NCBI GenBank assembly: GCA_009829735.1
Contig: CM020620.1
Location: 2,545,447 to 2,609,446, forward strand
Direction: 5' to 3'
Origin: Pyropia yezoensis
Taxonomy: Eukaryota > Rhodophyta > Bangiophyceae > Bangiales > Bangiaceae
Length of the DNA: 64,000 nucleotides
Positions 45,410 to 56,635 of the stretch are shown here, one piece after another. The translations under genes were made by a program, and so were the position numbers. Positions within the stretch are counted from its first letter, which is position 1. Each line of letters starts with the position of its first letter. Under the pieces are notes generated by a model. It was not told the origin of the DNA, did no database searches, and saw nothing but the letters and a program-made list of their open reading frames with translations.

Positions 45410-45805
45410 GCCCTGGACGAGGCGGCGGTACACGGCCGCGGCAGCAGGCGCGGCGGCGCCGGCGGTCTGGCCATCCAGAAGTTTCGTTCTGGCGCGTAGC
45501 GGATCGCCCTTCGCCGCCCGTCTTCTCCCAGAGGCGACAAGGAGCCCTCCTTCAGGACGCTTGTCGTATACACGGCACAAGAGGAAACGCAGGTCACTTC
45601 CGAACAGCGGAGTGGTAATCGCTGTAAATAGGGAGTACTTTCGAGCGGCTGTAGGAGCGCTCAGAGGACGATTCTTTGTCCGGCAGCTGCAGCTTGAAAA
45701 GATGCAACGTCTTGCATGTAAAATGAGAAAATGCGGGACAAAATGAATCAAGAAATCAATTGATTGATTAAAGCAGGATCAAATAGTGTATCACTTTTTG
45801 CATCC
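45410..45805 (+). repeat. Dispersed repeat, member B (matches 18220-18615)
   Basis: See member A. It directly abuts the right end of satellite 2. Member A likewise lies near satellite 2 sequence, about 1.1 kb from the solitary copy. Confidence 0.7.
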
Positions 45806-47560
45806 CTGCTGGGAGGGAGAAACACCGCCTCGTAGTCTAAGCGGCCTTGAGTCCTCAAAATCAGGCACTGAGAACTCATTCCTGCAGCACGCCATCTTTC
45901 TACCTATCCTTTCTAGTCGTGCATCAATTCTGCTTTCGTTGGTGAGTTGCGGCTGTACTGCGGGCAGCAGAGAGGGCCACATGGAAGTCGTCCTGCACGC
46001 ACCCGTACGGGCCGACTGCCCTCTCACAGACCCCGGGAAGGGCGGTATAGGATGTGCATCTAATTGTCGAACTTACAGCTTTCTTCATGCGAGTCTGTGC
46101 GCAGCGTGCGTTGTTTTGCTTCTGTTTCGCTGGTCGTCACCTCTCTTGTTGCCTCCTGCTCTGCTTTCCCCCAGCCCGCGCTGTTCTCTGGGTGCGCTAT
46201 TTTGGTTTTGCTCCATTTCCCTTCTGCATGAATTTTCTTTCGCCGTGTTCTTTGACTTTGCTTTGGCTTCATTTTGTTCAAAAATGTACCAGCCGGGGCT
46301 CTGTGGAGGCCGCATGCCCCGGCCAACTAACAGGCGCAGGGAATCTGCGGGCGCATGAGGTCCCCGCCGGCTGAACACTAATTGACATTCCGCCGTGTTG
46401 CTGCTTTTGCGTCCGGTCAACACTAAGAATGTATTGACCATTTACATCGGCTGACAGTCTCGTCCGAAGACCGATCTTGGCACGGGTCTTCCTATTCGGA
46501 GCACCGGAAGACAAAATATGGGCACGTTATTTACAGCTCTATCTGCAGGCTTGGCCGATGAATCGGCCACGGCGCACCTGCGGAGCTTTCGCAGATCCGC
46601 TTGGTAACGTTACACCGCTCTGATTGGTTGAGCGCATCATACTCGCGTTTCTTGTGTGCTCGAGACCCACATGTCAGCGAAGTGCGGAATTGAATTGAAG
46701 AAGAGATGTAGAATTGGGGAGCGACGCACCAGGGCTCCAGAACATACACACCGGGGGGGGGGGGGGGCGCGCCGCGCCGACGACAGTAGGCGCGCCAGCA
46801 GAGGTGGCCATGACCCTTGAAAACTACAGCCTCAGGCAGGAGGGTGCAGGCAGCTGCTGACCCCAGCGAATAAGCACATGAGATAGAGCATCACAAAAGA
46901 GCACGAAAACCACAGCTCCCTCCCCGAGACGACAGAAAGTGCTGGCAGAGGGCATGTGAGGGCGGAATGCATGAGGGCGGCCGATTCCACTCGAGACGGG
47001 GGTGCATGTGACGCTGGAAGCTCCAGAGGCCGTTGCTGTCCGCCTGTTGCCAAAAGAAATCGGACGATAAATGGTATAAGGGTGTGTTGCCAGAAGAGGA
47101 AGAAGCGAATGCGGTTCGTGAAAGGGAGTGCGCATGGTAAGCATGTAACTCATCATATTATCCTGTGCGGCCCTATTCTTCATAACGAATACGTGTTTTT
47201 GTGATATGCCGTTGTACCGGTGTGCCACATTAGTAGGTATGCTTTCGCAGCCCAGAGCGCGTGAAAACGGCGTTCTATATGTACGAAGCGGATCTGCGAA
47301 AGGGCCTGAGGCCGGCCCCGACCGATGAAGTTTCACGAAAATACGTGGCGAACATCTGAATTAGCTTACATGTCTGTTGCGCGAAGTGCAACCCCACTTG
47401 CCGCCCCAAAGTCTGCCGGGTGGTATTTTAAGAACGCACCAAACCATATCATATAGATAAACAGGAAGTTCGCAGCACCGTCCGATTGGTCACCCCCGTT
47501 CGGTCAGCTTCCTCCCCGCGCCCGCGCTTGACGCACGCTCGGTCGAGCGGCACTGTTGGC
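45806..47560. other. AT-richer intergenic region; possible MITE-like inverted repeats
   Basis: No gene recognised. A 17 bp sequence CTTTCGCAGATCCGCTT at 46586-46602 recurs in exact inverted form at 47286-47302, bounding 717 bp without coding potential, as a small non-autonomous DNA transposon would; no target duplication is evident. A G15 run lies at 46753-46767, followed by GGCGCGCC-type palindromes. Confidence 0.4.
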
Positions 47561-47572
47561 ACAGGCGCGCCC

Positions 47573-47638
47573 CGCTGGCCGACGCGTCTACCTCCTCCCC
47601 CGCCCCGCTGGCCGACGCGTCTACCTCCTCCCCCGCCC
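47573..47638. repeat. 33 bp tandem duplication upstream of the ABHD11-like gene
   Basis: CGCTGGCCGACGCGTCTACC plus CCTCCCCCGCCCC-type sequence is present twice in succession (47573-47605, 47606-47638), about 75 bp before the ATG at 47715. It is probably 5' leader. Confidence 0.85.
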
Positions 47639-47714
47639 CGCGTCTGCACAACCGCCTCGCCATCGGCCTGCGGCCTTTACCCCGCGCGGCCTTCTCCTTT
47701 TCTTTCTGGAGGCC

Positions 47715-49289
47715 ATGCTCTCCAGACTTGCCTCACCACGGCGAGCCGCCGTCGCCGCCACTGCTGCCATTGTTGCCACTGCCTCTGCCTCTGTCACTAC
47801 CACTGCCACTGTCACTGGCGGCGGCGCCTCGTCGATACGCCGCCACGCTGCAGCGGCTGCCACTCTCGGCGGCACGTTGGCGGCGGGCGGCCGCGCCGCC
47901 TCCGCCCCAGCGACTGCGTCTGCACCGGCACCAGCGTCTGCGCTGGTGGCAGCGGCGGCCGCACTGACACCGACGCCGACGGTGGTGGCGGCGACCGGTG
48001 TCCCGTCGGCCGCGCCCGCGCCCGCGCCCGTTCGCCTCGCCTACACGCACCTGCCGGCCAAGGCGCCCCCTCCCGGCGGCGGCGACGCGCCGCTGCCACC
48101 GGTGGTGCTCCTGCACGGCCTCCTCGGCGCGGCAAGCACCTACCGGTCGCTGGTGACCCGGCCCGACTTTGTGCCCCTCCGGCGGGTGGTGTCGGTGGAC
48201 CTCCGCAACCACGGGCGCTCCCCGCACGTGGACGACGGCGGCATGGGGTGGGACGTCCTTGCCGCCGACGTGCTGCGCATGATGGATGAGCTGGCTCTGC
48301 CGTCCGTCGCGTTGGTGGGGCACTCGCTTGGCGGAAAGGTAGGGAGGGTTGGGGCGGGGGCCGGGGGGAGAGGTTGGGGAGTGGGCGTAATCGACGGTGG
48401 GCATGTTGCGGCCGTGGGCGACGACACTGACAGACCCCGCGTGGGGCTGTGCGGCCGATAGCGGCAGCGGTGGACGGGGCGCCCACCAGGTGGTCTGACG
48501 GACTCGCTTGCCCCTGTGCTCTAACTTTGCTTATTGGCTCCCTGACGTCCGTCCCTCCCCCCTTCCCTCCTCCATGCCCTGTTTCCCCCTCAGGTGGCCA
48601 TGCACATGGCCCTCACCGCCCCATCCCGCGTCGCTGCCCTGACGGTGGTGGACATTGCGCCGCGGGCCTACTCTCTGCCTTCCCCTCCGCCCCCCGGGAC
48701 CGGCGCTGCCCCCTCCACGGCGGGGTCGCCGAGCCCGTTTGAAATCGTCGAGCTCCTCCGCGCCATCCCCCTCGACAGGCCCACCTCCCGCGCCACCGTC
48801 GACGCGCGCCTTGCCGCCGCGGGCCTCGCCTGTCCCCGCACCCGCGCGTTTGTGCTCACCAACCTCCGCGCAGTGCCAGGCGGGACGGCGTCATCGCGTG
48901 GGGCGGGGCCGACCTACGCGTGGCGGGTCAACCTGACGGCGCTCGCGGCGGCGCGACGGGAACTGTCAGGGTGGGTGTGGCCCCCAGCAGGGACGGCGAC
49001 GGCAACAGCGGCGGCAGCGGGTGACGGTGAGCGTGGTGGGGCCATCTACGACGGGCCCACGCTTTTTGTGCGTGGCACTGACAGCGACTACGTGGACGAG
49101 GCGCGCGATGGGCCGGCCATCCGCCGCGCCTTTCCGCGGGCGGCGCTCGTCGCCGTGCGGGGTGGCCACTGGCTGCAAGCCGACTCGCCGGCCGACTTTT
49201 GCGCGGTGCTCAACCCATTTTTGGAGGACGCTGCCGCCGCTGCCCTGACCGCCGCCGCCCCGGCCGCGGCCACCGCTGCGGGGGGCTGA
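47715..49289 (+). CDS. ABHD11-like alpha/beta hydrolase (2 exons)
   Basis: Serine hydrolase of the alpha/beta fold; ABHD11 relatives are mitochondrial esterases/lipases linked to lipoyl-enzyme maintenance in animals. Exon 1 is 47715-48338 and exon 2 is 48594-49289, separated by a 255 bp GT-AG intron (48339-48593, phase 0) that falls just after the nucleophile elbow, giving GHSLGGK-VAMHMAL and a 439-residue protein. Landmarks: VVLLHGLLGAASTYRSL, SVDLRNHGRSPH, nucleophile Ser 204 in GHSLGG, VVDIAPRAY, and the catalytic His 400 in RGGHWLQAD. The acid is probably one of the Asp residues in RGTDSDYVD. The first ~100 residues are Ala/Ser/Arg-rich (MLSRLASPRRAAVAATAA), consistent with a mitochondrial targeting peptide. 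The start is the first ATG in frame. Confidence 0.88.
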
Positions 49290-50041
49290 GGCACATGGCA
49301 GCTTCTGCGGCATTGTTGGGTTTGGTGGTCGGATGGGGGGCGCGAAGCGGGGGGACGGGCGGGCGCCCGGGCAGTCGTAGGTGCCTCTGCGCCTCACTTT
49401 CGGCAGCCGGTGGGCGTTCAGCGGTGGCACTCCTACCTGGCTGGTGCGGCCTGCCAGCCTCTCGTCCGCGCGCCCGCCCGCGCGCCCCCCCGTCACGGCT
49501 AAAGGGGGTTGCCGTCGCCCTCCCCTTCAACTCCCTCTATGGCAACCGGCAAAGCCCCGCGGGAGCGCTGTGCCACCCGCGTCAAGAAGAGGCATGTGGG
49601 GAGCCGCAGAAAGATTGCGGATGCAGACATGGTGGCCCCTTTGGGTTTTTTCTTTTGTGGCCGCGTGAAGGGCCTTGAACCCTGTCATGGTGGGGTGACA
49701 ACGAAGCTTTCGCGACGCGGCCGTCATATCCCCGTCGTGCTGTCCGCGTGCAACGCGCGGCGCGGGGTCACGGGCAGAACCGCGCCCTCCCTTAACACCA
49801 AGACTCGCACTGGGAGTGTTGTCAGCTTGCTAAAACTCGGCCCCTTGCCGCCCCGAGACAATCCCGCGACCACCGCCGCGCCCCGACGCGACCCGCTGGG
49901 CGTCGCCCGTCCCCACCACCCGCCCTCGACTCTTCCTGCCCAACGCCACACGGCGCGCCGGCCTCACATCTGTGGACCGGGCGTCATGGGGACACCCCGC
50001 CCCCCATCCCCACGCGCCACCCCCCCCGTCCCCGTCACAGG
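49290..50041. other. Intergenic region between convergent genes
   Basis: A frame from ATG 49539 on the plus strand begins with about 60 ordinary codons (MATGKAPRERCATRVKKRHV) but has no family match and no signals. Possible short 3' exons of the acyl-CoA oxidase gene on the minus strand cannot be excluded. Confidence 0.4.
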
Positions 50042-52471
50042 TCACATGCGCGCCACCCCCCCCGGGGGCAGCTCCCCGTCCGTACCTGCGGCAGAAAATG
50101 CGAGCCAGTCCCCTCCAATGGGAGCCATGGTCAGCTCCCCCACCCCGAACGCGTCGACGTAGGAAGCCAGGCAGGGCCCTACCCCGGAAGGGGCGCACCC
50201 CGTCCCCCCCCCGCGCACCACCTTATCAATGGCAGCGTCCAGAGTCACCACCGCTGCCGGCGGCAAGCCCGCGGCGAGAAAGCCGGGCGCGTCGCGGGCC
50301 ATCGCGTCGAGGGCGTAGAGGGAGCGGATCGCCGCCCAGGCCGCCCGGTCGGCCGGGGAAGCCGCTGCAGCCTCGGCAGCAACAAGCGCGGCAAGCGCCA
50401 GCCGCTCGGCAAGCGCCACCGCCGCGCGTTGCAACACCATTGCGTGCGTGTGCATAAGTGTCTCGTAGAGGGCGCTGCGGGAGCCCGCAGAGGCGGCAAT
50501 AGCCGCCGCGGCGGCAGCAAAGAGGTGGCGCTCCCGCGCAGCGAAGGCGGCTGCTTGACCCGCCAGGGACGTCACGTCACCCGCGGGAAGGGGCGAGACG
50601 GATGAGAAGCGGGCACCCCCCACCGCGCCCGACCAGTCAAAGCCGCTACCCTCATACAGGCGCCCTGCCTGTCCCTTTCCCATGAGCTCCACAACCACCC
50701 CAGCACACTTGGCCCGCAGCACCGCGTTGTCGCCCTCGGCGGTCATGCCCGCGTGCACAAAGCCAACGGCATCCCCAAATCGGTTGGCGGCCAGAAAGCC
50801 TGCACCGCCGACGCGTTCCCGACAAACCGTCACCGTCTCCGCAGCCACCGCAACGGTGTAGGGCTTGACCGTGCAGCACAGTGCTACAACAGCCGCCCAC
50901 GACAGGCCCGACCCTCCCGCCGCCAGCGCCGCCGAGTACCGCCGCTTCACGAAGTTGTTGAGCACGTTGGCCGCATAGGTGCGCGCGACGAGTGGCGCCA
51001 GGGCGCGCTGTTGCAGCTGGTAGGAGAGCAGCGGGGTGTCTGACGCCCCCGACGGGCCCACTGACAGGCGGGTGGTGGCGTACGTGGTTGAAATGGTGAG
51101 CACCAGCTTGGCCGTACCGAGGATCATAGCCGCGATGCACAGGCGGCCCGACAGCAATTGGTCAGCGACGGCAAGGAAGCGCGTGCGGGGTGTGGGGATG
51201 GGCGAGAAGTACGCCCCAGTGGGAGATACAGAAGAGAAGCGGTCCAGGAGGGCCGTCCGGGGCGCCCAAAGATGATCAAATGTCAGCCTGGCATTGTCAA
51301 CGCCGTTGTTGCCTGTGAGACGAGCAAGAAGGGGCGAGGGAAGGAACAGGAAGGCGGACGGTGAAAAAGGGGGCGAGCAATGACAGGACGCAGTTGAGAA
51401 AACGGAGCAACGAGCGACCGCGAGACAATCGAGTCAGTTAGTCCGGAGCATAATCTCAAAGTGCGTTATCCATTGGGCACCCACGGCCGTATATGTGCAC
51501 CCGCCCCGGCAAACGTATCGCCCGGCAAGCGGCGCCCTCGACATGCACTCATACACCTCTGTCCATGTCATTTCTCCTCCTGTGCCCCTCCCCGATATCT
51601 CCTGCAAAAACATACCCATCTTCACGCCCATATCCTCAATGGTGACGCCCCGCAGCACCTGCCCACCCGCATCGCGGATGCGCACCAAAAAAGCGTGCAC
51701 CCCCTCCCGACGACCGCCCGTCTCCAGCTGCGCAAACACTACTGCCCACCCCGCGTGGCAAGCCCCGTTGGTGATCCATAGCTTGGCCGCCGCGGGGCGC
51801 GGGGTGTGGATGACCCAGCCGGGCTCTCGGCCCTGCCCCCGACCGCTGCCGCCGCCGCTGCCGCCCCCCACAAACGTGGCCGTCGTCTCCATCTCCACCG
51901 CATTGTTGCCATACGCCGCCTCAGTGAGGGCAAAGCAGCCCACCTCCCGGCACGAGTCGATGGCGTCCAGAAACGCTCCCACGCCCGGCGGCCCGCCCAC
52001 ATCGTGGTGAGTGGCGGTGCCGAGGCGGGCGACGGTGCCCCCAAACAGGTTAAACTGCACGGTGAGTTTGGTGGCCATGGACCCGTCTGCCAAGCCCGCA
52101 ATCTCGTGGGCGGCCAGCACCCGCGACGCGCGGCCGGCTGCAAAGTCCCGCACAGAGAGGAAGCGCTCGTCGCTGCCGCCGCCGGCCCCTTCCCCCGCGC
52201 GGCAAATGGCCACCAGCCGCGCCAGTGACAGCTCCCGGAAACGCGGCAGGGACGCATTGTAGACGGGCGCAAACAGGGAGTGGTGGGAGGTGAGGAAGGC
52301 GCGCAGGCGGCGGCGAAGGTCGTGCTCGTCCCCGTCCAAGGTGGCCTGCAGCGCGCGCGGCGAAAAGGGGGGGGGGTGTGACCGTGCCCACGTCGCCGCG
52401 GCCTCGGCGGGTGTCCAACCAGGGGGCATGCCACGGGGGCGGGCGGCCACCTTGTCCGTCGGCCGCACCAT
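50042..52471 (-). CDS. Acyl-CoA oxidase (peroxisomal beta-oxidation), 2 exons
   Basis: FAD enzyme that oxidises acyl-CoA to trans-2-enoyl-CoA with H2O2 release. Exon 1 is 52471-51616, intron 51615-51313 (303 bp, GTATGT to CACAG, phase 1), exon 2 is 51312-50042; the splice gives GVKM-GNNGVDNARLTFDHLW and a 708-residue frame, normal for the family. Landmarks: GCFALTEAAYGNNAVEMETT, GVHAFLVRIRDAGG, LLSYQLQQRALAPLVARTYA, CRERVGGAGFLAANRFG, and TAEGDNAVLR, whose Glu matches the usual catalytic base. The predicted C-terminus (PPGGVARM) has no PTS1 tripeptide. A donor-like CAG/GTACGG at 50086/50085, 15 codons before the stop, could lead to a further exon that supplies one. The start MVRPTDK is the first ATG and fits the family's N-terminus. 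Confidence 0.93.
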
Positions 52472-53577
52472 GGTAAGAGGGAGCGTGCCACACGCAGGTA
52501 AAAAGGCGGCAAGAGGACGGGGGGGAGAGGGCTACAGGGCGGTGGTGGAAGGGAGTAGGAGGTTGAATGGAAGGCCAGACGCGGGAAAGACGACGCGGGA
52601 GGGGTTGGCGCGGTTCACCGACGAACGCACCCGGAACGGTTGTCGCGGCGGGCAGGGAGGGGGGCACCAGGGAGGGAGTGCAGCCTGGCGCAGAGACGAC
52701 GACACCACACTACAGTATGTACCCTCATCGTGGCCAGGCGCGTCTGTGACAGTGCGCCGTGGGAGGACCCCCAGCGCACACACAGCTGCGAGTGCGCGGC
52801 TCGCAACTGACGGAACTCCCCATGCCAGTGGAAGCGAGGAGATGCGATCCCGGGGCGCGTGCATTTGGTCGCGTGTCCAGCGGGCAGCACCCATGAGCCG
52901 CACCCGCGAGCGAAATTTTGTGCCATGGCCACGTCATCACGGTGCTGAATGAAATTATTGTGTCTCGTAACTGTCTTGGAGCGACTCCGTTGCCCACAAG
53001 GGACGCAAGTGGCGGTGTGGAGCCCAGCGGGATGCTCCACCGAAGCGATGGGAGGTTGGGCGGCGGGAGCTTGTACGAGAGGGTGGTGGGGGGGGGAGTC
53101 GTCGGGAACGAGTGCCCTTGACGCGCGTCACTACCTCGGCCGTCTCGTCTGCTGCCGGCTCCGCAGCGTAGCACCCTGGCCCACCGACACGAAAAAATAC
53201 ACAACCATGTAGTCCGTGCTACGCCGCGGGACAGAGCCCCACTGCTGTACTGTACATGTGAGCGCGATGCATCTGCTTGCAGTGGTGCGCGCCCACGACT
53301 GGGCTGGAAGGTCCCGGTCGCCACACTGCGGGTCACCACCACGGCGCTTAGCCCCCCTCTCCCCCCCACCCCTCTCCCCCCCACCCCTCTTGCCCATTAT
53401 CCACGTCCGTCCAGTCCGCTCGTCGGTCTGTTTCCACCCTCGCCCCCCCCCTCTCCGACCCTCTTGACCACCAGCATGCACCCGAAGCCTTGTCGCCGTG
53501 GCCAGGGAGGATTGGACGTTGACCCGCCAGCTCCTTCCCCCCCCACCGCGCCCCGGCCCGCACGCCGCTCGCGTGCG
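52472..53577. other. Intergenic upstream of acyl-CoA oxidase
   Basis: No gene recognised. It contains two CCCCTCTCCCCCCCA-type units near 53357-53392. It should include the acyl-CoA oxidase promoter. Confidence 0.45.
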
Positions 53578-54093
53578 TCACCGGAGGGGGAGCCGCTCCA
53601 AAAAGACGCCGCTCGACGGCAGCCGCGGCGGGCTCCACCGCGCCAGCCGGCGGGCGTGGCCGGCAATCGCCACCCGCGCCACGTGGCCTGGCCTTGTCAC
53701 CGCCGCCGACACCGCCGCCGTCGACGGCAGCGGCGCCACCGCCGCCGCCGCCGCCGACGACGACGCCGCCGCTGCGGCCGTCGCCGCCGTCGACGCTGAC
53801 GGCGCGGCCCCACGGCCGGCCGCTGTCGCAGTCGCGACTGCCGCTGATGCGGCGGCTGTCGTTGCCGTGACGGCCGCTACAACTGCGGCAGCAGCAGCGG
53901 CGGCGGCAGCGTCGACGCCGCCGCTCACGACGCTGCCGCCACCGCCGCTGCTGCAAGCGACCATGGCCGCGGGCCGCGGGTCGCGCGGGGCGGCGTCGGC
54001 GGCGGCGGCGGCGGTGGCGGCCGACGACGGCAGCTGTAGCTGCGGCGCGGGGGTGGTGGCAGCGGCGTCGACGACGGGGCGGTGATCCGCCAT
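53578..54093 (-). CDS. Possible Ala-rich hypothetical protein
   Basis: A 171-codon frame from ATG 54093 (MADHRPVVDAAATTPAPQLQ). The middle is almost pure Ala/Ser/Thr/Val; the C-terminus is basic and ordinary in composition (VTRPGHVARVAIAGHARRLA to VFLERLPLR). The opposite strand is also open and Ala-rich, as expected for GCC/GGC-type sequence, so strand and reality are uncertain. No domain recognised. Confidence 0.25.
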   Translation of the reverse strand: MADHRPVVDAAATTPAPQLQLPSSAATAAAAADAAPRDPRPAAMVACSSGGGGSVVSGGVDAAAAAAAAAVVAAVTATTAAASAAVATATAAGRGAAPSASTAATAAAAASSSAAAAAVAPLPSTAAVSAAVTRPGHVARVAIAGHARRLARWSPPRLPSSGVFLERLPLR

Positions 54094-55080
54094 TGCGACA
54101 CGCCACGGTGGGCACAGGCGTCGGTGAGCACGAGCGGCGCACGGGAACAGGAAGGGCACCCCCGACAGCCAGCCAGGCGCACCGCCGCGGCGGGCTGGAG
54201 GAAGGGGGTGCACCGCAGGGCGCGAATACACGGGCAGCAGGAGGTGGGCCGCAGGAGGTAGGCAGCAGCAGCTGCTGCAGCAGGCTGGCGTGAGGATGGG
54301 GGCATCAGGGGGGGGAAGGAGGCTGTGCGTGGCAGTGGGTGCCTGTGGGAACGAGGTGGAGAGCCGACCGCCGCCGGCGGGGGCGGCGGTCAAGTACTAC
54401 TGCCGCGGTCGCCAGCCGCTGGCTGCTCGGCAGCGCTCCCTCCCTCCCCCCCCCCTGCGGCGGCCAGGACGGCCGCCTCCGCGCCTCCACGCCATGGGCG
54501 GCCAATGCGGGTCGCCGCGTCTGGCATCACCCACAGCCGGCTCCCTTCCCCCCACCAGCGCCTACTGTACAGCCCACTCGGCGGCGACAGCGGCACGCGG
54601 CGCCCGGCCGCCCAGTGCTGGACAGGCGTCCCTCGCTTACAACGGGACAGGACAGCGACGGGCGGGTGACCGCCCTCCATCCTTCCCCCCCCCCCCCCCC
54701 CCCCCCCCCAGTGTGCGTGCGTGCGTGTGTGCGTGCACGCGCGTGGCGGCGGCTCCCGTCGCCATGGCCAACGTGTATCGGCCACGACACTGCCGGTCGG
54801 CGTGGGCACTTGCGCGCCCGCAACACGCCGCCACTGCCGCGGGCGGCGGCGCGTGCCCAGGGGGTGGCGCGGCGCGGGGAGAGGAGGGCGAGCGGGGGTG
54901 TGTGTGGGGAGTGGGGGGGCGTGTCGTTATGACACGGCTCCGTATCCCTGGAGGAGGGGATCATTCCCTGATGAGGGGGGGCGAGGCGCGCAGACGTGTG
55001 GCCGCCGCCGATGCGCCGCTGATCAGGCGGCGCCCACGCCGTACGGGCCGCCGCTCGTCCCCCCGCCCGTCAGCGCCGCG
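54094..55080. other. GC-rich low-complexity region with a C25 run
   Basis: A run of 25 C at 54685-54709 is followed by a GTGCGTGC-type microsatellite (54710-54745). No gene supported. Confidence 0.5.
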
Positions 55081-55086
55081 CCGCGA

Positions 55087-55420
55087 TGGCCATTGATGTT
55101 GGTCAGGTCCATATTGGCCATGCAGGTTGCATAGAGCCTTGAAGGCCATCAACGCTGGATCAGGTGAGAGGGGTGGGGGGGGGGGGGGGGGGGGGGCGGT
55201 AGGTAGTAGTGACACCCGCGGCGTCGCCACGGGGGTGAAGCTCTGCATGAGCAGGAAGCCCGGATCCGCCTCGGCCAGGTCTGGGCGATCCGCGCGCGGG
55301 GCATCCGCAGATGATCCACCGCGGGCAGGAGGGGTTGTTCCATCACCGGCTCTGCGCTCCCCGCCTGCCCGAGTCTGTGCTGCTTGAGGTGGGATTCCAT
55401 ATGCGCGGAGTTTTCAACCC
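55087..55420 (-). CDS. Possible 3'-terminal exon(s) of an unidentified gene
   Basis: Two short minus-strand islands look more like protein than the surroundings: RPDLAEADPGFLLMQSFTPV (near 55290-55220) and, beyond a C22 run (55175-55196), YATCMANMDLTNINGHRGAA ending GGPYGVGAA and a stop near 55025. The sequence between, GTGTCACTACTACC to CTGATCCAG, could be a short intron containing the homopolymer. No family recognised. Confidence 0.2.
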
Positions 55421-55459
55421 CCCCGCATATCCCCCCACTGCTCAAGACGGGTGGCGGGG

Positions 55460-55539
55460 TTATCACCCCACTGGTGACGTTGTCACCCCAATGGCGACGT
55501 TATCACCCCGCTGGCGACGTTATCACCCCACTGGTCATC
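55460..55539. repeat. 20 bp x 4 tandem repeat
   Basis: Four consecutive 20 bp units of the type TTATCACCCCACTGGTGACG (55460, 55480, 55500, 55520), with one to four differences each. Each contains CACC...GGTG, giving a small inverted repeat per unit. It lies about 470 bp upstream of the MIA40 start. Confidence 0.9.
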
Positions 55540-56006
55540 ATGATCGAGTGCGGCGGTAGGATACATACGCTTCCCAGGGCCTGTTTGATTGAGCCATGGG
55601 ATGATCCCATCGACTCATGTGAGGGTCGCCACGTGCCAGAATGGGCGGCAGTGCGTGATCCTTCCTTGGTATAACGTTGTTCCCTGGGGTACTACTTTTG
55701 ATCACGCGGATGCAACGTCGGCGTCACCCCCTCCTTTTCTTCTCACCACCGTCCACGCCGTCGCCAGCCCCCGCGGCCTCCACCGCGATAGACCGTCGGC
55801 CCCTGGCCTCGTCACTCCGCTTCTCCACCCGCCTGGCCGTCTGGCTGCTGGCGTCGGCTGCCGCTGCCCTCCCCTCGGCTACGCCCTCCCGCATTGACCG
55901 CGCTTTTCTCCTCCGAAGCTTCCGCGTCGGCGTTGCAAAGTGTTTCTCGGCACGTTCTTCTCCTGCTCTTTTCCTTGCTCCTTTCCCCCCCTCGCTCGCC
56001 GGCGCC

Positions 56007-56635
56007 ATGGAGACCCACGCGGCGCCAGCCGAGGGCGGTGCCCTCCCCTCCCCGTCCCCCCCCGCCGCCGAGCCAACCACCTCCACCCCCACGGACCTCC
56101 CCCCTTCTCCCCCAGCGACAACGACCGCCGCGGCGGCGGCCCCCCCCCCCCCCCCGCGGGCTTGGACATCACCCCCCGGCCCGGGGAGACAGCGGCGGAA
56201 GCCAAGGCCCGCGCCGTCGACGAGGCGCTTGACTGCCCGTGCATTGACGCGATGCGGGAGGGCCCGTGTGGGCCCGTCTTCCTCACCGCCTACCGCTGCT
56301 TCCTCGAGTCCGAGTCCACCCCGCGCGGGGAGGAGTGCGCCGCCGCCTTTACCGCCATGCACAGCTGTGTGGTGGCGCACCCAGAGGTGTATGGGGATGA
56401 CGAGGAGGAGGAGGAGGATGTGGCTGCTGCTGGTGCCGAGGGCGGCGGTAACGGTGGCGGCGCGGGTGCGGGTGCGGATGCGGGTGCGGGTGAAGGTGCG
56501 AGGGCGGTTGCGGGTGTGGGTGCGGGCGCGGGTGTGGGCGCGGGTGCAGGTGCGGCGCCAGTGGCCACGGGTGGGGGTGGTGTGGCCGCACCAGATGTTG
56601 CTCTCGCGTCGTCTATTGCGGAAAAGGATGCTTAG
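56007..56635 (+). CDS. MIA40/CHCHD4 intermembrane-space import oxidoreductase
   Basis: MIA40 oxidises incoming small proteins in the mitochondrial intermembrane space. The diagnostic core is complete: redox CPC (DCPCIDAMREG), then twin CX9C, C-GPVFLTAYR-C and C-AAAFTAMHS-C, followed by VVAHPEVYG. The C-terminus is acidic (DDEEEEED), then a Gly/Ala repeat from a hexanucleotide expansion, as a soluble CHCHD4-type protein would tolerate. The likely start ATG 56007 (METHAAPAEGG, context GCCATGG) is in a different frame from the core; the two meet at a run of 16 C (56140-56155), so a homopolymer length error is the simplest explanation. The core frame alone is open from 55940 without an obvious better start. 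It is convergent with PUS7. Confidence 0.92.
56140..56155. repeat. C16 run inside MIA40 at the frame switch
   Basis: Sixteen consecutive C encode the Pro stretch between the N-terminal frame (through TTTAAAAAPPPPP) and the core frame (AGLDITPRPGETAAEAKARA). One base more or two fewer would join the frames. Confidence 0.85.

Noticed and set aside
49539..50162. Plus-strand frame starting MATGKAPRERCATRVKKRHV
   Set aside because: Only the first ~60 codons look ordinary; no family match and no upstream signals.
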